From positions 48,826 through 112,825 of the forward strand of contig JAEZUE010000076.1 of NCBI GenBank assembly GCA_023443455.1: DNA of 64,000 nucleotides, given 5' to 3'. The position numbers and the translations under genes were made by a program. The first letter of the stretch is position 1. Each line of letters opens with the position of its first letter. The DNA is from Verrucomicrobiota bacterium. GTDB lineage: Bacteria > Verrucomicrobiota > Verrucomicrobiia > Opitutales > Opitutaceae. The notes under the pieces were generated by a model, which was given only the letters and a program-made list of their open reading frames with translations, was not told where the DNA came from and searched no databases. Of this stretch, positions 55,646-64,000 are shown piece after piece.

Positions 55646-55817
55646 CGGCGCCACACCCGTCTGGCATGCTCACCCGTGGCGCGTGCCTTCAGGCCGCGGT
55701 GCTCGGCCTCCATCACCACCGCCCACGCTCCGCTTTCACACCAGCCATCGCGGGCTGAAGCCGCGCGCCACGCCCGTCCGGCCGGCCCAACCCGTGGCGC
55801 AGGCGTCCCTGCCTGCG
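55646..55817 (+). repeat. GC-rich dispersed module, copy 2
   Basis: This is a tandem neighbour of copy 1, offset by 227 bases. The linker between copies (containing CACCGTCCGCTCCCC and CTTCGCCGGCACGGAGGC) is itself repeated at 58280-58331, so the real unit is about 230 bases: module plus linker. Confidence 0.9.
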
Positions 55818-55922
55818 GCCCTCGACACCGTCCGCTCCCCGGCCCGATCCACCTCGGCCCGGCCCGAAAGTCTCGCCGCGCATGGCACAACCTGTTCGCT
55901 TCGTGGTCTTCCTTCCGCTCGC

Positions 55923-56792
55923 ATGAAACGCCTTCTTCCGCTGTTCGCGCTCGTCCTCGCGCTCCTCGTCCCCGTGTCCACGCTCCGCGCCGCCGAAGGC
56001 GAGACCATGAGCGAGCGGGAGCTGAAGCGCATCCTCGAACGCCAGCAGACCATCCTCGAGGCCGCGCAGGCCGCCGGCGACAACCTCGACCGCAGCAACG
56101 TCGAGATGCAGCTCAGCGAGATCGTGCGCGACTACGAGACGCTGCTGCGCCGCGACCCGGAGTTCGTCTCCACCTACATCGCCTACGGCCTCTTCCTCAA
56201 CACCACCGGGCACCCGAAACGCGCCTACGACATCTTCAAGCGCGCCGAGAAGATCGCGCCGGAGGTGCCGGTCATCAAGAACCAGATCGGCAACCGGCAC
56301 GCCGAAGAAGGTGAATACACCGAGGCGCTCCGCTGCTACCGCGAGGCCGCGGCGCTCGCGCCCCAGGAGGCGCTCTACCACTACCAGCTCGGCTCGTTGC
56401 TCTACGAATACCGCGCCTTCTTCGTCGACGACAAGGTGCTCGCCCTCGACGCGCTGCTCGCGGAGAGCGCCGCCGAGTTCGCCCGCGCCGCCGAGCTCGC
56501 CCCCGCCAACATCGGCTACGGCTACCGCCACGCCGAGAGCTTCTACGACCTGCCCACGCCCGACTGGGATGCCGCCCTCGCCGCGTGGAGAAAACTCGAG
56601 CAGCGCATGAAGCCGGGCCTCGAAATCCAGACCGTGCGCTTGCACGAGGCCAACATTCTCATCCAACTCGGCCGCCTCGACGAAGCCCGCGAGCTCCTCG
56701 CGGGCATCACCGAGGAACCGCTGCTCGCCAACAAGGAGCAGCTCGTCGCCAAACTGCCCGCCGCCTCCGCCACCACCGACACGACGCCCTGA
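55923..56792 (+). CDS. Exported TPR protein
   Basis: This 289-residue protein has a signal peptide (MKRLLPLFALVLALLVPVST ... LRA). TPR helices follow: RDYETLLRRDPEFVSTYIAYGLFLN, HPKRAYDIFKRAEKIAPEV, EEGEYTEALRCYREAAALAP, and ILIQLGRLDEARELLAGI near the end. It probably scaffolds periplasmic complexes. Its stop codon shares one base with the start of the site-2 protease gene, so the two are translationally coupled, suggesting a joint envelope function. Confidence 0.8.
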   Translation: MKRLLPLFALVLALLVPVSTLRAAEGETMSERELKRILERQQTILEAAQAAGDNLDRSNVEMQLSEIVRDYETLLRRDPEFVSTYIAYGLFLNTTGHPKRAYDIFKRAEKIAPEVPVIKNQIGNRHAEEGEYTEALRCYREAAALAPQEALYHYQLGSLLYEYRAFFVDDKVLALDALLAESAAEFARAAELAPANIGYGYRHAESFYDLPTPDWDAALAAWRKLEQRMKPGLEIQTVRLHEANILIQLGRLDEARELLAGITEEPLLANKEQLVAKLPAASATTDTTP

Positions 56793-57430
56793 TGGATCTC
56801 CGCACCGGCCTCCTCTTCTTCATCATCCTCGTCTGCAGCCTCTGCATCCACGAGTGGGCGCACGCCTGGGTGGCCGACAAGCTCGGCGACCCCACCCCGC
56901 ACAGCCAGGGGCGCGTCACGCTCAACCCGCTGCCGCACATCGACCCGATCGGCACGATCGTCTTTCCGCTCGTCTGCATCTTCCTGCTCGAAGGCAGCTT
57001 CTTCCTCGGCTGGGCGCGGCCGGTGATGGTGAACTCCAGCCATTTCAAGCACCCCGGTCGTGGTGATCTGCTCACGACATTTGCCGGCCCGCTGTCGAAC
57101 TTCCTGCTGACCATCGTGGCCGCGCTGGGCGGGGCCATCTCGGTGCGCCTCCTGCCGGAGACGAAGGACCTCGTATTCGGCGTGGTGTCGATCAACGCGT
57201 GGCTCTTCGTCTTCAACATGCTGCCGATCCCGCCGCTCGATGGCGGCCGCATTCTGCGCCATTTCGTGAACATGTCGTGGGAGACCTTCGCGCAGATCTC
57301 CCGCTGGAGCATGCTCGGGATCATCGTCGCATTCCAGCTGATCCCCGCCTTCCGGGCGCTTTTCGGTTTCCTGATCGGACTGACCGCCGCCCCGGCCATG
57401 ATCTTATACTCGCTGCTCGCCGGGCGTTGA
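56792..57430 (+). CDS. Site-2-protease-family membrane metalloprotease (M50)
   Basis: This 212-residue protein has five or six membrane helices. The zinc site HEWAH (His20, Glu21, His24) lies in the first helix, and the third ligand is Asp in MLPIPPLDGGRILR (about 148-161). LPHIDPIGTIVFPLVCIF and GWARPVMVNSSHFKHPGRGD are family-typical. It has no PDZ domain, so it belongs to the minimal group found in many bacteria. It would cleave membrane-embedded substrates such as anti-sigma factors. It overlaps the TPR gene by one base. Confidence 0.9.
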   Translation: MDLRTGLLFFIILVCSLCIHEWAHAWVADKLGDPTPHSQGRVTLNPLPHIDPIGTIVFPLVCIFLLEGSFFLGWARPVMVNSSHFKHPGRGDLLTTFAGPLSNFLLTIVAALGGAISVRLLPETKDLVFGVVSINAWLFVFNMLPIPPLDGGRILRHFVNMSWETFAQISRWSMLGIIVAFQLIPAFRALFGFLIGLTAAPAMILYSLLAGR

Positions 57431-57485
57431 GCCGCGCCCGCCGCTTGCGACCCCGGCGTTTGCCGCCACGTTGGCGCCCTCCCCG

Positions 57486-58136
57486 ATGAATACACTCACC
57501 ACCACCGACCTGCTCGCCGCCCTCAACTGGCGCTACGCCACCAAGGCCTTCGACCCGGCCCGGAAGATCTCGGCCGCCACCTGGGCCGCGCTGGAGGAGG
57601 CGCTCGTGCTCGCGCCCTCCTCCTTCGGCCTGCAGCCCTGGCGGTTTCTCGACATCCGCGACACCGCCGTGCGCGAGAAGCTCCGGCCCGTATCGTGGAA
57701 TCAGACACAGGTCACCGACGCCTCGCACTATGTCGTGTTCACCGCGCGCACGGAGATCACCGCCGCCGACCTCGACCGGTTCATCGAACGCACGGCCTCG
57801 GTCCGCGGGCAACCCACCACCGCTCTCGCGCCCTACCGTGACATCATGGCCGGCGCGCTGCTCAACGAGGCCCGCCAGCCGCACCTGCACGATTGGGCCG
57901 CCCGCCAGGCCTACATCGCCATGGGCCAGCTCATGACCGCCGCCGCCGTGCTCGGCATCGACACCTGCCCGATGGAGGGCTTCGACCCGACGGCGTACGA
58001 CCAAATTCTCGACACCCGCAAGGATGGCTACGCCTGCATCGCCGCCGTCGCGCTCGGGCACCGCACCGAAGGCGACAAGTACGCCACCCTGCCGAAGATC
58101 CGTTATCCGAAGGCCGACGTGATCAAGGTCGTGTGA
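57486..58136 (+). CDS. Nitroreductase-family NAD(P)H oxidoreductase
   Basis: This 216-residue flavin enzyme starts at ATG 57486. It has the family opening LNWRYATKAFDPARKIS, APSSFGLQPWRFL (FMN-binding), RQAYIAMGQLMTAAAVLGIDTCPMEGFDP, and the C-terminal DGYACIAAVALGHRTEGDKY. The size and motifs match NfsB/YfkO-like NAD(P)H-dependent FMN reductases that reduce nitroaromatics or quinones. It lies 55 bases after the protease gene on the same strand. A repeat-rich gap follows. Confidence 0.88.
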   Translation: MNTLTTTDLLAALNWRYATKAFDPARKISAATWAALEEALVLAPSSFGLQPWRFLDIRDTAVREKLRPVSWNQTQVTDASHYVVFTARTEITAADLDRFIERTASVRGQPTTALAPYRDIMAGALLNEARQPHLHDWAARQAYIAMGQLMTAAAVLGIDTCPMEGFDPTAYDQILDTRKDGYACIAAVALGHRTEGDKYATLPKIRYPKADVIKVV

Positions 58137-58761
58137 GGTCGCAGCTCGCGTCGTCGGCCGAAACTCGGCCGATGAGGGTCGAGGGGAGAACGCTTGCGCT
58201 CCGGTCGGACCTCGTGTCCGGACCGCATCGAGCATCGCCACCACGCAAGGCCGTGGCGCAGGCGTCCCTGCCTGCGGCCCTCGACACCGTCCGCTCCCCG
58301 GCCCGATCCCAACTTCGCCGGCACGGAGGCGCGGCGCCACGCCCCATCCGGCACCCTCACCCGTGGCGCGTGCCTTCAGGCCGCGGTGCTCGGCCTCCAT
58401 CACCACCGCCCACGCTCCGCTTTCACACCAGCCATCGCGGGCTGAAGCCGCGCGCCACGCCCGTCCGGCCTGCCCAACCCGTGGCGCAGGCGTCCCTGCC
58501 TGCGTTCTCCGACTCCGCCCGCTCCCCGGCTCGATCCCAACACCTCGCCGGCACGGAGGCCGGCGCCACGCCCCATCCGGCCACCCGCCCCGGCCCACCT
58601 CTCCGCTTTCCGGTCTCCGGTTTCCGTTTTCCTTCCGCGTTCCCCGTTCCTCGTTTCTTCCGATTCATTACCCGCGCCACGCGCAGTATCCGCCGCCCCG
58701 CCCGAGCGGCTTTTGCTTTGCCCGCGATTTCGCCGAGGGCCACAAGCCGGGGCATCCGCCC
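58137..58761. other. 625-bp intergenic region made mostly of dispersed repeats
   Basis: Bases 58252-58583 carry repeat modules described separately. The flanks (58137-58251, 58584-58761) hold a GGCCGAAACTCGGCC hairpin at about 58157-58171 and pyrimidine-rich TTTCCGTTTTCC-type sequence before the exporter gene. No gene was seen. Confidence 0.75.
58252..58583 (+). repeat. GC-rich dispersed module, copy 3 with both linkers
   Basis: The order is tail plus linker (58252-58331), a full module (58332-58504) and a diverged linker ending CGGCACGGAGGCCGGCG (58505-58583). It matches the 55.4-55.9 kb copies closely, apart from TCCGGCACC-type changes. A single inverted linker fragment recurs at 60648-60675. 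Confidence 0.88.
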
Positions 58762-60513
<1,752 letters not shown>

Positions 60514-60647
60514 GCCGCTCCCCGCGGGGTTCCACGGCCCCGCCCGAGCCCGGCCCACGGATACCGACACACCGGCCGGCGGCCGCCCGCTTGCGCTAGG
60601 GTCGCCGCTCGTCGGCGGACCGCCCCGACGCCGTTGGCCGGACCAGG

Positions 60648-60675
60648 CGTGGCGCCGGCCTCCGTGCCGGCGATG
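60648..60675 (-). repeat. Inverted fragment of the GC-rich module linker
   Basis: GGCGTGGCGCCGGCCTCCGT followed by GCCGGCG is the reverse complement of the 58.55 kb linker (CGCCGGCACGGAGGCCGGCG then CCACGCC). It is the only copy seen in the opposite orientation. Confidence 0.8.
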
Positions 60676-60742
60676 CTGGGTGGAGCAGGGAGGCGGAAAC
60701 CAAAGAAAACCCCCGCCCGGGAATTCCGCCGGAATTCGGAGG

Positions 60743-60926
60743 TTGGACACTGAGGTCACAGAGGTAAGGCAGGAGTACACAGAGAATTCGGAGAGAAACC
60801 GGAAACCGGTACGGCTCACCATTTGGGTAAGTAGACCGGGCCACATAGCGAAAACCAAGTTCCCCTCTGTGATCTCCTTCCGGCTCTCCTCTGCCTCTGT
60901 GACCTGTCAGCAACTGCCGTTTCCAG
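60743..60926 (+). repeat. Dispersed ACACAGAGG repeat, copy 2
   Basis: This aligns with 13689-13855 in the same orientation, with a 17-base longer centre. Shared blocks include TTGGACAC, CACAGAGGTAAGGCAGGAG, CACAGAGAATTCGGAGA, GACCGGGCCA-like and CCCCTCTGTGATCTCCTTCC. The copies are 47 kb apart. Confidence 0.85.
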
Positions 60927-61045
60927 ATTCCGAAACCGGGCCCGGGGCGCGGTGACCCGGCCGGGCTCAACCTGAGAACCGCAATTGAACCGCAAAGAAC
61001 CTAGCGCGACAGAGCCGCAACCAAACCTGATTATGGCCACGAAAA

Positions 61046-61105
61046 GGCACAAAGATGCACAAAAAGACCGGATTGTTTTCGTGGCTTTTTGTGCTTCTTT
61101 GTGGC
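61046..61105 (+). repeat. Imperfect hairpin with 21-bp arms
   Basis: GGCACAAAGATGCACAAAAAG (61046-61066) faces CTTTTTGTGCTTCTTTGTGGC (61085-61105), with two mismatches and an 18-base spacer. GCCACGAAAAG just before it partly repeats the spacer TTTTCGTGGC, so a longer fold is possible. Confidence 0.8.
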
Positions 61106-61405
61106 GATCCCGCTCGGTTCTGCGACCGAGGAGAATCGTGCCAATAATGCAGCGTTGTGAGGGATAGCTGTGCAAAGATCACAGAGAGAGAGAATTCATT
61201 GAGGCTCCGGAATTGCGGGATTCACCCTGCAGGTGAGCGATCCATTGGTGCCCATTATATTGGAAGCAACTCTCCTTGTGTTCTTTGCGATCTTTGCGGC
61301 TAAACCGAACTGCGAAAAGAAGGTTCACAGGAACGCTGGCAGCGCTGCAGGCCGGCAGAGTGCGCCACGGTTGAGCGTGCCGACGATGTTGTGACATCGC
61401 GCTCG

Positions 61406-61940
61406 CTACGGCGCGGGCGGCAGGCCCGACTCCCGGAGCGCTTTTCGCGCCCACTCGGGCAGCGGTTCGGCCGCGATAGCCGCCACCCCCTTCCGCACCG
61501 TCACCACCAGCCGATGCGGAGTCGCCACCGAGCTGTTGCCGAAGAGGTGAACCACGGGAACGAAGCGCATGGCCTGCGCCAGATTCGCCAGCGACTGGGC
61601 ATAGCGGCGGGCCAACTTCTCGGTCGGCACGTCGTGCCCCCCGCCAGCCACCCGATGGGCCACGCGCGCCTCCGAAAGCGCCACCCCGGCCAATCCGATG
61701 AAGAGCAGCGTCACCTCGTAACCGGCCGCCATGGCATCGCGCAGAAACTGCAACTTCGCCCCCGCCGGGTCCGAGAACACGGTTTCGGTCACGAACGATC
61801 GCCGCGCCTCCAGATACGCCATGCGCAGCGCATCGGCGGCCGCGGCGCCCTCCGCCACCGTGAGGCCCAGCGTGGCCACCAGCAGATCCGCATTCACAAA
61901 GTCCAGACTGAGGTGCAGGTGCGCGGCGAAGCGCCCAATT
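61406..61940 (-). pseudogene. Zeta-toxin-like P-loop kinase, 5'-truncated
   Basis: The frame encodes FVNADLLVATLGLTVAEGAA, FVTETVFSDPAGAKLQFLRD, AGYEVTLLFIGLAGVALSEARVAHRVAGGGHDVP, then RRYAQSLANLAQAMRFVPVV and LFGNSS. These are successive blocks of zeta-toxin/UDP-GlcNAc-kinase-like proteins, including the post-Walker strand and the arginine-containing lid. The N-terminal Walker A loop that should precede FVNADL is missing: the frame meets the AGACCTGTCCCTTTTAAT boundary at 61941 and has no good start. An ATG at 61897 exists but would make an inactive fragment. No antitoxin is next to it. Confidence 0.7.
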
Positions 61941-61963
61941 TTCAGACCTGTCCCTTTTAATCG
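61941..61963 (+). repeat. RAYT-associated boundary sequence
   Basis: TTCAGACCTGTCCCTTTTAA then TCG is identical to the last part of the 48-bp tandem units at 2918-3013 and nearly so to 63463-63486. It marks the exact point at which the zeta-toxin frame is cut, as the 3 kb copy does for the IS110 frame. Confidence 0.85.
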
Positions 61964-61986
61964 CCCCCCGCCTCCGCCTCAACACC

Positions 61987-62082
61987 CAAAGTTAGGAGTA
62001 AGGGTTTGACCCCTTTTGCTGACCTCAAAGTTAGGAGTAAGGGTTTGACCCCTTTTGCTGACCTGACCCCTTTTGCTGACCT
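61987..62082 (+). repeat. 39-bp tandem repeats (two full, one partial)
   Basis: Units are 61987-62025 and 62026-62064 (CAAAGTTAGGAGTAAGGGTT then TGACCCCTTTTGCTGACCT), followed by a partial unit 62065-62082. Because 39 is divisible by three, the truncated IS481 frame reads through them as repeated VSKRGQTLTPNF. The repeats truncate IS481 as the 48-bp family truncates others. A GGGTTTGACCCTTT relative occurs near 3377. Confidence 0.9.
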
Positions 62083-62485
62083 TGGGGGCATGATAGACTC
62101 CGGGACGGCGGCGCCGCCGCACGCTCAGACCGTGTCGGCGAAGAATGCCTGCGATCGTGCTGCAGGCAGGCGGGACCTCGACCCCATGCTTGGTCTCCAG
62201 CACCACACGCAGCTTCTTTGGTCCCCAAGTGCGGTGTCGTCGCCGCTCCGCCAGAACGATCTGCTCGATCTGGTTGTCGGTGCGGTGCGGACAGCTCAGC
62301 GGCGCGTGGCTGCGCGGCCTCAGGCCCGCCAGCCCTTCGGCCGCGTAACGTTCCAAGTGTTTGTAGCCGGTCTTGCGGCTGATCCCGAACTGCTCGCACA
62401 GATCGGTCAGCGTGAATTGCCCGCCACGGGCCAACGTGACGAATCGAATGAGCTCTTCCATGTGGGTTACTTCCTTCCAGGGCAT
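62083..62485 (-). pseudogene. IS481-family transposase, N-terminal fragment
   Basis: The start MPWKEVTHMEELIRFVTLARG and the blocks LCEQFGISRKTGYKHLERYAAEGLAGL (helix-turn-helix), RRHRTWGPKKLRVVLETKHG and STIAGILRRHGL match the DNA-binding N-terminus of IS481 transposases. About 134 residues remain; the DDE integrase core is missing because the frame enters the 39-bp repeats at 62082. Upstream (62486-62545) two TGT(A/C)ACCYATCA-like copies with CCCGGAT are likely the IS end. It is dead. Confidence 0.8.
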
Positions 62486-62553
62486 CGCGCCCTATGTGTA
62501 ACCCATCAGCCCGGATTAAGTGTCACCTATCATCCCGGATCGTACCCCTCTCT

Positions 62554-62606
62554 TCAGAGTGATCATCTCTATCACCTGTCTACGAGGCACTCGGTCGGGC
62601 GCTTAC
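62554..62606 (+). repeat. IS66-type right end, left copy
   Basis: These 53 bases align with 63009-63061 with about nine mismatches. Both end in CGCTTAC; its complement GTAAGCG is the usual terminal sequence of IS66-family elements. This copy therefore marks the end of one IS66-like element immediately before the remnant of another. Confidence 0.75.
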
Positions 62607-63061
62607 GCCACAAGCACCTCCATCAGTCCAGGCTCGGCAAAGCCTGCGGCTATCTGCTCGCCCATTGGGATCCGCTCGTTGCCCACTGCTGCCACAGCCA
62701 CACCAGGCTCGACAACAACCTCGTTGAGAACGCTGTCCGGCCCACCAAACTCGGCGCCAAGAACTCGCTCTTCGTAGGCCATCCCGACGCCGGTCCTCGC
62801 GTCGCCATCATCTACTCTCTGCTCATAACCTGCCAGCGCCACGGCAAGGATCCGCTCGCGTACCTGCGCGATGTCCTCGCCCGCTTGCCCGCGACGACCA
62901 ATCAGGACGATCTCGCCGCGCTCCTCCCCGCCAACTGGCAACCGCCGGCTGTATCATTGGCCCGCATCAGAGCCATCATCTCTATGATGGCCGCCTCCGC
63001 TCCTCTCATCAGAGTGAACATCCCTATGACCTGTCTACAAGGCATCCAACCGGGCGCTTAC
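62607..63061 (+). pseudogene. IS66-family transposase, C-terminal fragment and right end
   Basis: The frame encodes SRLGKACGYLLAHWDPLV, NNLVENAVRPTKLGAKNSLF (the NxxEnairP-type IS66 catalytic tail), GPRVAIIYSLLITCQRHG and LPANWQPP, all from the last quarter of an IS66 TnpC transposase. Everything upstream is missing and no start is present. The fragment ends with the 53-bp IS66-type terminus. That terminus lies inside a RAYT gene: its GTAAGCG end supplies the in-frame TAA that now stops the RAYT frame. Confidence 0.82.
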
Positions 63062-63270
63062 GGTTCACCGAGCTCCACTGCCAGATGGAAGTGGTTGCGC
63101 ATCACCACATACGCGTGCACCGCCCACCCGTACCGCTCTGCCGCCTCTCCGAGCGTCCGCTCGAACGCCTCCCCCGCACCGTGGTCCTCAAACAAATCAC
63201 GACGGTAGTTGCCACGGTTGATCACGTGGTAACACCCGCCTGCAAACTCCACTCTCCATGGCCTTGCCAT
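63062..63270 (-). pseudogene. RAYT-type transposase, N-terminal fragment
   Basis: The frame from ATG 63270 reads MARPWRVEFAGGCYHVINRG, then NYRRDLF and YVVMRNHFHLAVELGEP. The HUH motif (NHFH) is intact, but the protein ends after 70 residues where the IS66 end begins. The tyrosine nucleophile region is lost. MARPWRVEFAGGCYHV is the standard start of the common RAYT subgroup and differs from the complete copy at 1914-2897, so it is a second lineage. Confidence 0.82.
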
Positions 63271-63401
63271 GCCCGCCTACCCTGCCGCCATCCACCCAGC
63301 CGTCAATCCCACTTAGTCAAGAGTCAAGACCTGACGTCTTCAGTTCGGCCTTTGCTGACCGGTTCGGCCAAAAAGACGATGTGAATTCGGTTCGGCACAC
63401 C

Positions 63402-63486
63402 TTGATCCGCGCCAGCCTCATGATGCCGCCGAAGATACACACAAGCGGTCTTACGTCTAATTTATCAGACCTGTCCCTTTTAATCG
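63402..63486 (+). repeat. Second copy of the RAYT 5' region
   Basis: These 85 bases match 2878-2962 with about six differences: the complementary strand still reads MRLARIK (ATG at 63418-63420), followed in the other direction by CACACAAGCGGT and TCAGACCTGTCCCTTTTAAT. The rest of the transposase is absent; the adjoining bases (63301-63401) hold TCAAGACCTGACGTCTTCAG and two TTCGGCC-type repeats. It appears to be a footprint left by, or a partial copy of, the 1914-2897 element. Confidence 0.8.
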
Positions 63487-63510
63487 CCCAATTTAATCGC
63501 TAATCGCCTT

Positions 63511-63692
63511 TCAATAGTCACCAAGCGTTTTCCTACAATCGATTTCCTCTGCCGCGACCTCAATTGCGCGCGACAGATTTTTTTTTCGATACAGCCAGCG
63601 TCCAAGAGTGCATCTACTATGATTGCGGCGAGATCCTCGCTCGAAATCCGATGCTTTCTCGGCGGATCGTTTTCGTACTGCATATTCATCAC
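63511..63692 (-). pseudogene. Small conserved-looking protein interrupted at an A9 homopolymer
   Basis: The frame from ATG 63692 reads MMNMQYENDPPRKHRISSED, then LAAIIVDALLDAGCIEKK. At a run of nine A (minus strand; 63578-63586) the zero frame continues into basic, low-quality sequence to 63480. One base longer, it would read NLSRAIEVAAEEIDCRKTLG, then DY and stop at 63511-63513, an acidic helical ending that fits the first half. So either a one-base deletion killed the gene or slippage restores it. An AGGAG ribosome site lies 5 bases before an alternative start. Low GC marks it as foreign. Confidence 0.6.
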
Positions 63693-63889
63693 TCCTACTT
63701 TGAATTGCCGACTGACTTACTTCTACGGCTTTTTATATAGCCGTAGAGCCTTAGGGTGAAGTTCCACCCTGAAACTTGATTTTTCTGATACTTAAATCCG
63801 GAATATCTACGTCGATTGTTGGAGGTCCACTTGTTGAGAGCGGCCTATATTGAATGCTACCACCATTCGGATGGGAAATTAAGGGGTCA
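63693..63889. other. AT-rich intergenic DNA with a small hairpin
   Basis: The stretch has much lower GC than the rest of the window. It contains CTACGGCT/AGCCGTAG arms (63723-63730/63739-63746) around TTTTATAT, and a second small inverted repeat AGGGTG/CACCCT (63753-63770). No gene is visible. It is probably the promoter side of the small gene at 63511-63692 and the 3' flank of the edge transposase. Confidence 0.55.
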
Positions 63890-64000
63890 TTACGATATGT
63901 TTGCAATTAGCTTTTTGTGAAGCTTGGAAGCGTCGCGACGGCGACCGGCGGCCATCTCGGCAACGTACCGACTCACTCCGGCGTCGACACCCATTCGCAG
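63890..64000 (-). CDS. RAYT-like transposase C-terminus (partial, runs off the window)
   Basis: On the minus strand, the frame from base 64000 encodes LRMGVDAGVSRYVAEMAAGR followed by RRDASKLHKKLIANIS and a TAA at 63890-63892. The LxMGxxAxVxxYVA pattern is shared with the remnant at 3432-3725 (LQMGSGAAVGQYVARY), and is the C-terminal helix pair of RAYT proteins. GC content is high again here compared with 63.5-63.9 kb, consistent with coding sequence. Only 36 residues are visible. Confidence 0.5.
   Translation of the reverse strand: MRMGVDAGVSRYVAEMAAGRRRDASKLHKKLIANIS

Larger units (their letters stand above)
55234..55922. other. 689-bp intergenic region made mostly of dispersed repeats
   Basis: This stretch holds two copies of a GC-rich module about 230 bases apart (55419-55590 and 55646-55817), plus linkers. 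Short frames running through it are translations of the repeat and are not genes. The promoter of the downstream TPR gene should be near its right end. Confidence 0.8.
60514..61405. other. 892-bp intergenic region built of several repeat families
   Basis: Listed left to right: an inverted fragment of the GC-rich module (60648-60675), a GAATTCCGCCGGAATTC palindrome near 60711, the second ACACAGAGG repeat (60743-60926), a GCAAAGAACC block also seen at 24644, an imperfect hairpin (61046-61105), and a CACAGAGAGAGAGAATTC/TTTGCGATCTTTGCGGC segment (about 61178-61305). No gene recognised. Confidence 0.75.

Noticed and set aside
61987..62082. A CRISPR array
   Set aside because: The units are direct tandem copies without unique spacers, no cas gene is present, and the neighbouring 48-bp tandem set behaves the same way. 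No CRISPR array was found elsewhere in the window.

Overview
The window is GC-rich, densely coded bacterial chromosome. A PEP-CTERM protein, a large secreted protein with a DPDGDG-type C-terminal module, multi-PAS and hybrid sensor kinases, a sialate O-acetylesterase, many RAYT-type (Y1/HUH) transposase remnants and abundant short dispersed repeats together suggest Verrucomicrobiota, probably Opitutaceae. That placement is inference from gene content; no rRNA or other phylogenetic marker of that strength is present.

Layout. 0-1.9 kb: tail of a Gld-type ABC locus, a DUF4340 protein and a CoA-binding protein. 1.9-3.7 kb: mobile-element remnants (a complete RAYT, a 48-bp tandem repeat, a cut IS110 transposase, a RAYT C-terminus). 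3.7-6 kb: LysM/TPR lipoprotein and kdsD. 6.1-9.8 kb: two exported proteins; the second lies between direct repeats of the purT 3' end, which looks like an insertion into purT. 9.8-12.6 kb: purT, a Phd/VapC toxin-antitoxin pair and two small genes. 12.6-20 kb: housekeeping genes (prmC, prfA, a HAD phosphatase, a lysozyme-like protein, a XerC/D recombinase, infA, tadA, sod), with a repeat cluster between prfA and prmC. 20-24.4 kb: six-PAS hybrid kinase and an unknown membrane protein. 25.2-29 kb: feoB, a DtxR-FeoA fusion and a divergent MntR regulator sharing a palindromic operator candidate. 29-36.4 kb: GPH sugar symporter, VF530-like protein, HAD phosphatase, methyltransferase plus GT2 pair, NTF2-like protein and sialate O-acetylesterase. 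Four hairpin repeats with a shared CGGTCG-type centre flank the phosphatase. 36.5-46.7 kb: an EIIA-ClC operon, WecG-like glycosyltransferase, fused TRAP permease, secreted glycosidase-like protein, RNase D and a histone-deacetylase-like enzyme. 46.9-51 kb: a 1386-residue hybrid kinase with a duplicated sensor region. 51-60.5 kb: Nudix hydrolase, MBL-fold enzyme, RNA methyltransferase, sugar-epimerase-like protein, TPR protein, site-2 protease, nitroreductase and ABC exporter, interspersed with roughly 230-bp repeat modules. 60.5-64 kb: repeats, then a nested graveyard (zeta-toxin kinase, IS481, IS66 and RAYT fragments), then AT-rich foreign-looking DNA with a small gene frameshifted at a nine-base homopolymer and the end of another RAYT at the window edge.

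Functional links. PrmC methylates the GGQ loop of PrfA, and the two genes lie in order on one strand. FeoB, the DtxR-FeoA protein and MntR form an iron/manganese module. The EIIA-like protein overlaps the ClC channel gene and may regulate it. The sialate esterase, the secreted glycosidase-like protein, the GPH symporter and the TRAP permease suggest use of complex glycans. No CRISPR array, tRNA or rRNA gene was recognised. The least-explained material is the repeat and transposition layer: RAYT-associated boundary sequences, CGGTCG-centred hairpins, and the purT-flanked insertion.
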